This document shows, piece by piece, positions 58,701 through 64,000 of a DNA stretch of 64,000 nucleotides. The stretch's first letter is position 1. The number at the start of each line of letters is the position of its first letter. The stretch lies in assembly GCA_028023455.1 (NCBI GenBank), contig JAQFVV010000144.1, positions 1,366,001 to 1,430,000 of the forward strand. The letters are read 5' to 3'. The translations under genes and the position numbers were made by a program. Source of the stretch: Epiperipatus broadwayi. Its lineage: Eukaryota > Onychophora > Udeonychophora > Euonychophora > Peripatidae. The notes under the pieces were generated by a model, which was given only the letters and a program-made list of their open reading frames with translations, searched no databases and was not told where the DNA came from.

Positions 58701-59394
58701 TCTATGTACGTTTTGTAATTCATATTTGGTTGATTAATCCATTTTTTACTAATAAAATAATTAATTATTATAATGTGATTTACAAGTATTAAATTTTCTG
58801 CACTCATTTCTCTAACACCAGCCATTTCAGATAAATACACTAATCATGTATTAGATTGAATATTATCCTATCACTCGTAGCTCAGATATCTGAGATATAT
58901 TTTTAGACATTATTTTTACTAAATTGATATCACTTCCAAATTAATCATGTGAATATCAAATCTTCAGACTGACCAATCATCTATTTGGATTTTCAGGCTG
59001 TTCTAGATGGAGTTCACCCACTTCATTGCTGGATGTCATTTTACTTTCATCATAAACATTCAAAGCATTATATCATCTAATGAATGATAAGAAAAAATGA
59101 GGAAATTGCAACATCTGTGCTTTAAATAAGAGTTGAAGATCAGAATACATATGCATTTGTTTATTCTCCTCCCTATCCATGATGCTTCTCTAATTCTTTG
59201 TAAACACCACAATTGAAAACATTTCCATCTTTCCTATTCTTTTTCTTCTTATCCAACCATTATATTCTTAAAGGAAATATCAATCTTAACCAGTTCTGAT
59301 ATTTTTTTTTAAAAATATTTTTCAACATATAAATTACTTTTTTCCAGATTTTAAATTTTTTTTATATTTCAGCTTCATTTAATGTTGTTCTTAA
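58701..59394. other. AT-rich intergenic stretch
   Basis: No gene or element recognised. Confidence 0.35.
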
Positions 59395-59398
59395 TTAA

Positions 59399-59744
59399 AT
59401 TGAGAGACTGGAAAACTTTCAAGCGCTTATGACTATTAACATCCAATCAGATCACAAGCACTGAGACAGAGAATTTGACAAGTTATAACATCGAAAAAGT
59501 ACTGCATAATAAATCGAAAGATTTCATGCTGTATGTTTGTAATTTGAACTCAGTGAGTTGAGTGTGAAGATATTTAAGATTCACGCTTTCAGATCTAAGT
59601 ACTTTAGACTGGCTTGGATATATAGAAAGACAAGTAAAGAAGAGGGTGGAACCACCTTTTCTTGTCAAATTCTCTGTCTCAGTGCTTGCGATCTGATTGG
59701 ATGTTAATAGTCATAAGCGTTTGAGAGTTTTGCAATCTCTCAAT
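59399..59744. mobile_element. MITE with long terminal inverted repeats, TTAA flanks
   Basis: ATTGAGAGACTGGAAAACTT... at the left is complementary to ...GAGTTTTGCAATCTCTCAAT at the right. The arms, about 95 bases, include ATGACTATTAACATCCAATC and ...TTTGACAAG/CTTGTCAAA... TTAA lies on both sides (59395-59398, 59745-59748), the target duplication of piggyBac- and Kolobok-type transposons. The unpaired centre is about 165 bases; no transposase. Confidence 0.8.
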
Positions 59745-60249
59745 TTAATTTCAATACCATCTGTGATTTATAAAATAAATATTAATGTTGTTCTATGATG
59801 AATCTCTTGTTTCCTGGATGTTTTTCTCCTGTTTAATAAATCAAAAACTAGTCATGTTGTCATAAGTTTTGCATTCTTTATATTTGGATAGGGTCCGATC
59901 TTTTTACATGAGATCAACTTGATTTTGGCTTATAAGTGTAATATCATAAGTTGTTGATGTTTTTTCCACCAAGTCTCAATACATATTGGGTATATAAATT
60001 AAGTAACAATATGCAGTCTTATGCAACTCTTTTGCCAATGTGCATTGATAATTGAATTAAAAACGTTATTGAAGTAAACTGTAACTCATGCCAAAATGTA
60101 AGTCTTACATTGTAATTTGGCCAGATTAAAAATGACGCCGATGTAATTTTCACAATAATAGTATTTGATCTTTATAGAATATATAGTGAATTTAAAAAAC
60201 TTTTAAATTAGTTGCACAGTAATTTAATATCTATAAACAAAGACAGTTC

Positions 60250-60410
60250 TTCCCTCTCTGATCTAGTGCTATCTGTTATAAATTTGAGTAATCAATAGTT
60301 TAATCTAATCTCCAGCCACAGAAGAGTTTCTGACTTTTGCTCAGATTTGAGATTAAATTATGCTATCATCTAGTAACTACTTAAACTTACAATAGATGGC
60401 ACTAGAATAG
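60250..60410. repeat. Old relative of the hairpin retroposon module
   Basis: CTAGTGCTATCTGTTATAAA...TGAGTAATCAATAG at the left and ATAGATGGCACTAGA at the right form an inverted pair. Between them TAATCTCCAGCC...GAGTTTCTGACTTTTGCTCAGATTTG matches the degraded module seen at 9030-9480. Confidence 0.45.
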
Positions 60411-61430
60411 AAAAAAAAAGACTTCTCAAACTGATAGAATCAAGTGATGTATTGCTATTAAAATGATTTTTAATAAAAAGGATGTTTATATTCTGTTAAT
60501 ATTACACACATGTGAGTGCTTAAATTATATTAAATATAAGCATCTTAGTGATATGGAGCTGAATAAAATTAGGGTATTTGTGAGTTTTCAAATGAACCAG
60601 GATGGCAGCCTGCATTTTTGATAAATGTACAGTTTCGAGGGGCCAAAATCTACCGAATAGGTGTTAGTTGTTAAATTAAAACAAAATTAATAAATTGACT
60701 GTTAAATTTTAAAAAAGGAATAATTTCATTAAGAAGCTTTATTTCAATTTTTTTTATATTTATAACATAAGAAGTGACGAGATGCTCTTAACATTGTTTT
60801 TCAGTGGACCAATTCAGCATGTTTATTTATCAGCAGTTTTTGGATAAACTGTCATAATGATAAAAAATTTGGGACTTTCCTGTCACAGAATATGATGCAG
60901 TGAACTATTTCCAAAGATACAACATCCTGCCCTTTTAAACAGTGTGTGTTAATAGTTATGATATAATTGCATGTTGCTGGCATGAATAAAGTGTAAATAT
61001 TGTATTTGTATTTTTTTTCATTTTTCTGTTAATAAATTAACCTCACCCCCCCCCTAGCAAACAAAAAAGAGAAAATAAACTGTAAATACTGTAATTAATT
61101 TTTCCACAATGATTTCTGTTTTTTAAAATAATAATAAAAAATAAAAGTACATATTAATTAGACATTTCTTAGCAGGCATTTTTTTGTAACTGTTTTTTTG
61201 GGAGTCCCCCAAAATGATAGATTTATCAAAAATATGATATGCCATCTTGATTTAATTTAAAATTCACAAGCACCAAAATGTGTTGTTTTAAATTTGAAAT
61301 GCCAAAATAAATTGTATCAAAAGATGGCAAACAATAGTGAACTACGACCGATAATTATCAAGTGTTTTTACTTAGATGTCCTACTCTGTTGTCTTTTTAT
61401 CCAAATGTTCCTCAAAAATAGAATTTTACA
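60411..61430. other. AT-rich intergenic stretch
   Basis: A C-run lies near 61045; no gene recognised. Confidence 0.35.
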
Positions 61431-61431
61431 T

Positions 61432-63621
61432 ATATATATATCATCAACCATTATCAATCCACTGCAGGATGAAGGTCTCTCCAAGTTTAATCCATCTTCT
61501 CCAATCTTTAGCTTCTCTTTTCCACAACATCCCTGCACATTTTCTTATTTCATCCATCCATCTCACATGTGGTCTCTTTTTGGGTCTTTTACAATCTCTT
61601 GGAATCCAGTTTAAAATTTCAATTGTCCATCTATTATCATTTCTTCTAGCAATATGTCCAGCCCAAGTCCATTTCAATCTTTTAATTTTTTCAATAAGGT
61701 CAGTAACACCTGTTTGTTGTCTTACCCATACATTGCGTTTTCGATCTCTTCCTGTTACTCCTAACATACATCTCTCCATACTCCTTTGAGTGGTCTGAAG
61801 TCTCTGTATTGCTCTTCTATTAAGTGTCCAAGTCTCAGATCCATAAGTAAGAACTGGTAAAACACATTTGTTAAAAAACATTCTTTTCAAACACATAGGC
61901 ATATTTCCTTTTAGTATCAAGTTATTTCTACCAAAAGCACTCCAACCAAGTTTAATTCTATGATTAATTTCCTCCATTATGTTTCCATCTGTATTAATAA
62001 TCTGACCTAGGTATTTGTAACTGTTAACTTCTTCTAATTCTTCATAATCAATCTTTATTTTCATATTTTGAGCAAATCGATTAAACATTACTTTACTCTT
62101 TTTAACATTTATCTTTAGTCCTATTTTTCTACTTTCATCTGCTAACTCCTGCAACATTTCCTGCAGCTCTGAAGCATTATTTGCAAAAACAACTACATCA
62201 TCTGCAAAATCTAAATGACTTAAATACTCTCCATTTACTTTCATTCCTTTAGTTTCCCATTTTAATCCACAAAATACTTCTTGCAGCACTGCTGTAAAAA
62301 GTTTTGGAGATATGGAGTCACCTTGCCTTACACCTTTCTCAATGTTGATTTTTCCAGTATCATTATGTAATCTAATTGTTGCTGTTGCATTTTTATAAAT
62401 ATTCTTTAAAATATGACAATATCCTGGATCTATACCTTGATGATCCAATGCTTTAATCACTGAAGAAATGTGTATAGAATCGAATGCCTTTTCATAATCT
62501 ACAAATCCAAAACATAATGACAACTCATATTCATTTGTCCTTTCTATGACTTCTCCCAATACCTGGATATGATCTATTGTACTAAAACCACTTTTAAATC
62601 CAGCTTGTTCTCTTGGTTGGTGGAAATCCAAAGTTCTCTGTAGACGAGTTGTAATTATCTTGGTAAAATTTTTATATAAAACTGATAAAAGGTTGATAGG
62701 TCTGTAATTTCTAATATCTTCTTTATCACCTTTTTAAAATATTAATATTATTACTGCATTCTTCCAATCTTCCGGTACATCTTTATCATTTAGACATTTG
62801 GTATATAACTTTGCTAAAATTGTTTCTATTTCTTCACCTCCTTCTTTTAATATATCAATTATAATTCCATCATTTCCTGGAGCCTTTCCTTTCTTCATAC
62901 ATTTAATTGCATGTCTCACTTCTTCATTTAAAATTCTGGGCAATTCAGAAGATGTAATAGATATAGGAGGTACTTGTTCTTTATTACTATATAATTCTTG
63001 ATAAAAATCTTCTATCAATTTCATGATGTCATCTCTCTTTTTAGTAATAATTCCATCTTTTTTTCTTATTGCAGATATAAATTTCCTACCAATACCAAAA
63101 TGTTGTTTAACATTCTTGAGACTTTTATTTTCTTCTACAGCTTTCCTTGCTATTTCACAGTTATACTTTCTTATATCATTTTCAACTCTTTTCCGTACCA
63201 TTTTACAAAATTTGAGATATTCAATTCTTTTTAATACATCATTTTTGTATATCTTCATATTCCTTCTTTTCTTCATAAATTCTCTAGTCTCAGTAGAAAT
63301 TTTATTAGTCAATTGCTGCTTTTTTCTACCAGCTATCTTTGTTGCAGTTTTTAAAAGTGTGTCAGTTATTTTCATATTAATTTCATTCAAATCTGAATCA
63401 TGTTCAAAATCTCCTAACACTTAAAACCTATTTGTAAGTTCTAATCTAAATTCATTAGAATGTTTCTGAAGATTAGGAATATCAACTGTAAATATTGTTT
63501 TTCTCAATAATTTTTGTCTCTCTAGTTTTACATTAACACGTAACTTACACCTTACTAATCGATGATCACTTCCTGTGTTAAATTTATTAAGAACATTACA
63601 ATCTTGAAATATGTATTTCAT
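61432..63621 (-). pseudogene. RTE-type LINE, 5'-truncated, nearly intact ORF
   Basis: One reading frame of 726 codons runs from 63621 to 61444 with only two in-frame TAA codons: after LELTNRF at 63421, and in IF*KGDKED near 62734. It starts at the endonuclease end (LNKFNTGSDHRLVRCKLRVN), continues with a linker (WKNAVIILIF...NYRPINLLSVLYK), then RT motifs FVDYEKAFDSI, GVRQGDSISPKLF and HLDFADDVVVFAN, and the C-terminal RTE tail IKRLKWTWAGHIARRN...WIPRDCKRPKKRPH...LQWIDNG. After the stop comes TGATATATATATATG, a short microsatellite-type 3' tail as in RTE elements. Most of the endonuclease is missing, so the copy cannot move. It is the youngest coding element in the window. Confidence 0.9.
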
Positions 63622-64000
63622 ATATCCTGAAATTAACCCCCCTTCCCATTTTAAAATGGTTTGATTTTAAAAAAGAAAGCTGATGCAGTTAAAAAAACAA
63701 AATGTATAAATTTAAGTTCTCTGACAAAAAAAAAAAAAAAAGAGAAAAATCAATATTTAAAATGTATAATTAAAAATTAAATGACACAATTGATTAATGA
63801 ATTTTATCATTAAAAATCTGTGATTTCAAATGTTACCGATATTATATTTTTTGTTAGATCTTAATGTTTACGAATTACAATATAAAAATGCTGTAATTAG
63901 TTCATTAAAAAAATGATAGCATCACTTTCTTGCCTTAGGCAAAAGAAGTCAACTTGTTTTTGAAAAACATGTAGGTTAGCATGGGTAAGATAAAAAAAAT
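63622..64000. other. AT-rich flank
   Basis: Long A-runs and AT-rich DNA upstream of the truncated RTE element; no gene seen. Confidence 0.4.

Noticed and set aside
62798-63424. Plus-strand ORFs of 67-133 codons
   Set aside because: They lie antisense to the RTE coding frame, which has clear reverse transcriptase motifs.
1-64000. CRISPR arrays, operons or bacterial gene clusters
   Set aside because: No evenly spaced direct repeats with unique spacers and no dense ORF packing; the sequence is eukaryotic.

Overview
The window is AT-rich metazoan (invertebrate) nuclear DNA. It has no bacterial-style gene packing, and almost all recognisable sequence is transposable-element debris interrupted by point stops and frameshifts. 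The element mix (Penelope-like elements with GIY-YIG domains, jockey/I-like, Tx1/L1-like and RTE-type LINEs, a Gypsy LTR element, tRNA-derived SINEs, hAT- and TTAA-type MITEs) fits many animals. I cannot place the organism more closely from sequence alone. Host coding signal is limited to two terminal exons on the minus strand: a Ser-rich tail at 41050-41355 and a coiled-coil tail at 56874-57083. Each follows a splice acceptor and ends in a stop. They may be alternative last exons of one gene or belong to two genes.

Layout. 1-3.36 kb: decayed LINE with endonuclease, reverse transcriptase and a C-terminal Cys/His region. 3.7-6.56 kb: two Penelope GIY-YIG fragments head-to-head around a 1-kb centre holding telomere-like motifs and a GC-rich hairpin. 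7.7-8.1 kb: LINE 3' fragment. 9-10 kb: hairpin retroposon copies. 10.88-11.97 kb: inverted-repeat-bounded element. 16.2-16.9 kb: RTE fragment and SINE. 18.5-19 kb: 14-bp minisatellite. 19.5 kb: SINE. 20.2-20.7 kb: hairpin retroposon. 22.05-25.2 kb: Penelope-like element plus a partial second copy. 26.2 kb: SINE. 26.39-37.5 kb: a jockey/I-like LINE split by a complete 5.8-kb Gypsy element (two LTRs, TSD GTCAT). 39.4-44.8 kb: more hairpin retroposons, a tRNA-like SINE with perfect TSDs, the Ser-rich exon, a palindromic tRNA-like element and a hAT MITE nested in a hairpin retroposon. 45-51.9 kb: AT-rich DNA with little structure. 51.9-54 kb: second LINE ORF1 behind a 288-bp tandem dimer. 56.1-56.6 kb: hairpin retroposon. 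56.9-57.1 kb: coiled-coil exon. 57.5-59.8 kb: SINE, short palindrome, RTE fragment and TTAA-flanked MITE. 61.4-63.6 kb: nearly intact, 5'-truncated RTE LINE on the minus strand.

The most unusual system is the hairpin retroposon family. Six copies each carry their own 12-15 bp target-site duplication. They share one conserved end and long internal inverted repeats. Three copies hold a module resembling the hammerhead ribozyme core (CTGATGA, short stem, GAAAC or a one-base variant). Penelope-like elements elsewhere are known to carry hammerhead motifs and Penelope relics lie in the same window, so a Penelope-mobilised or retrozyme-like origin is a reasonable but unproven inference.
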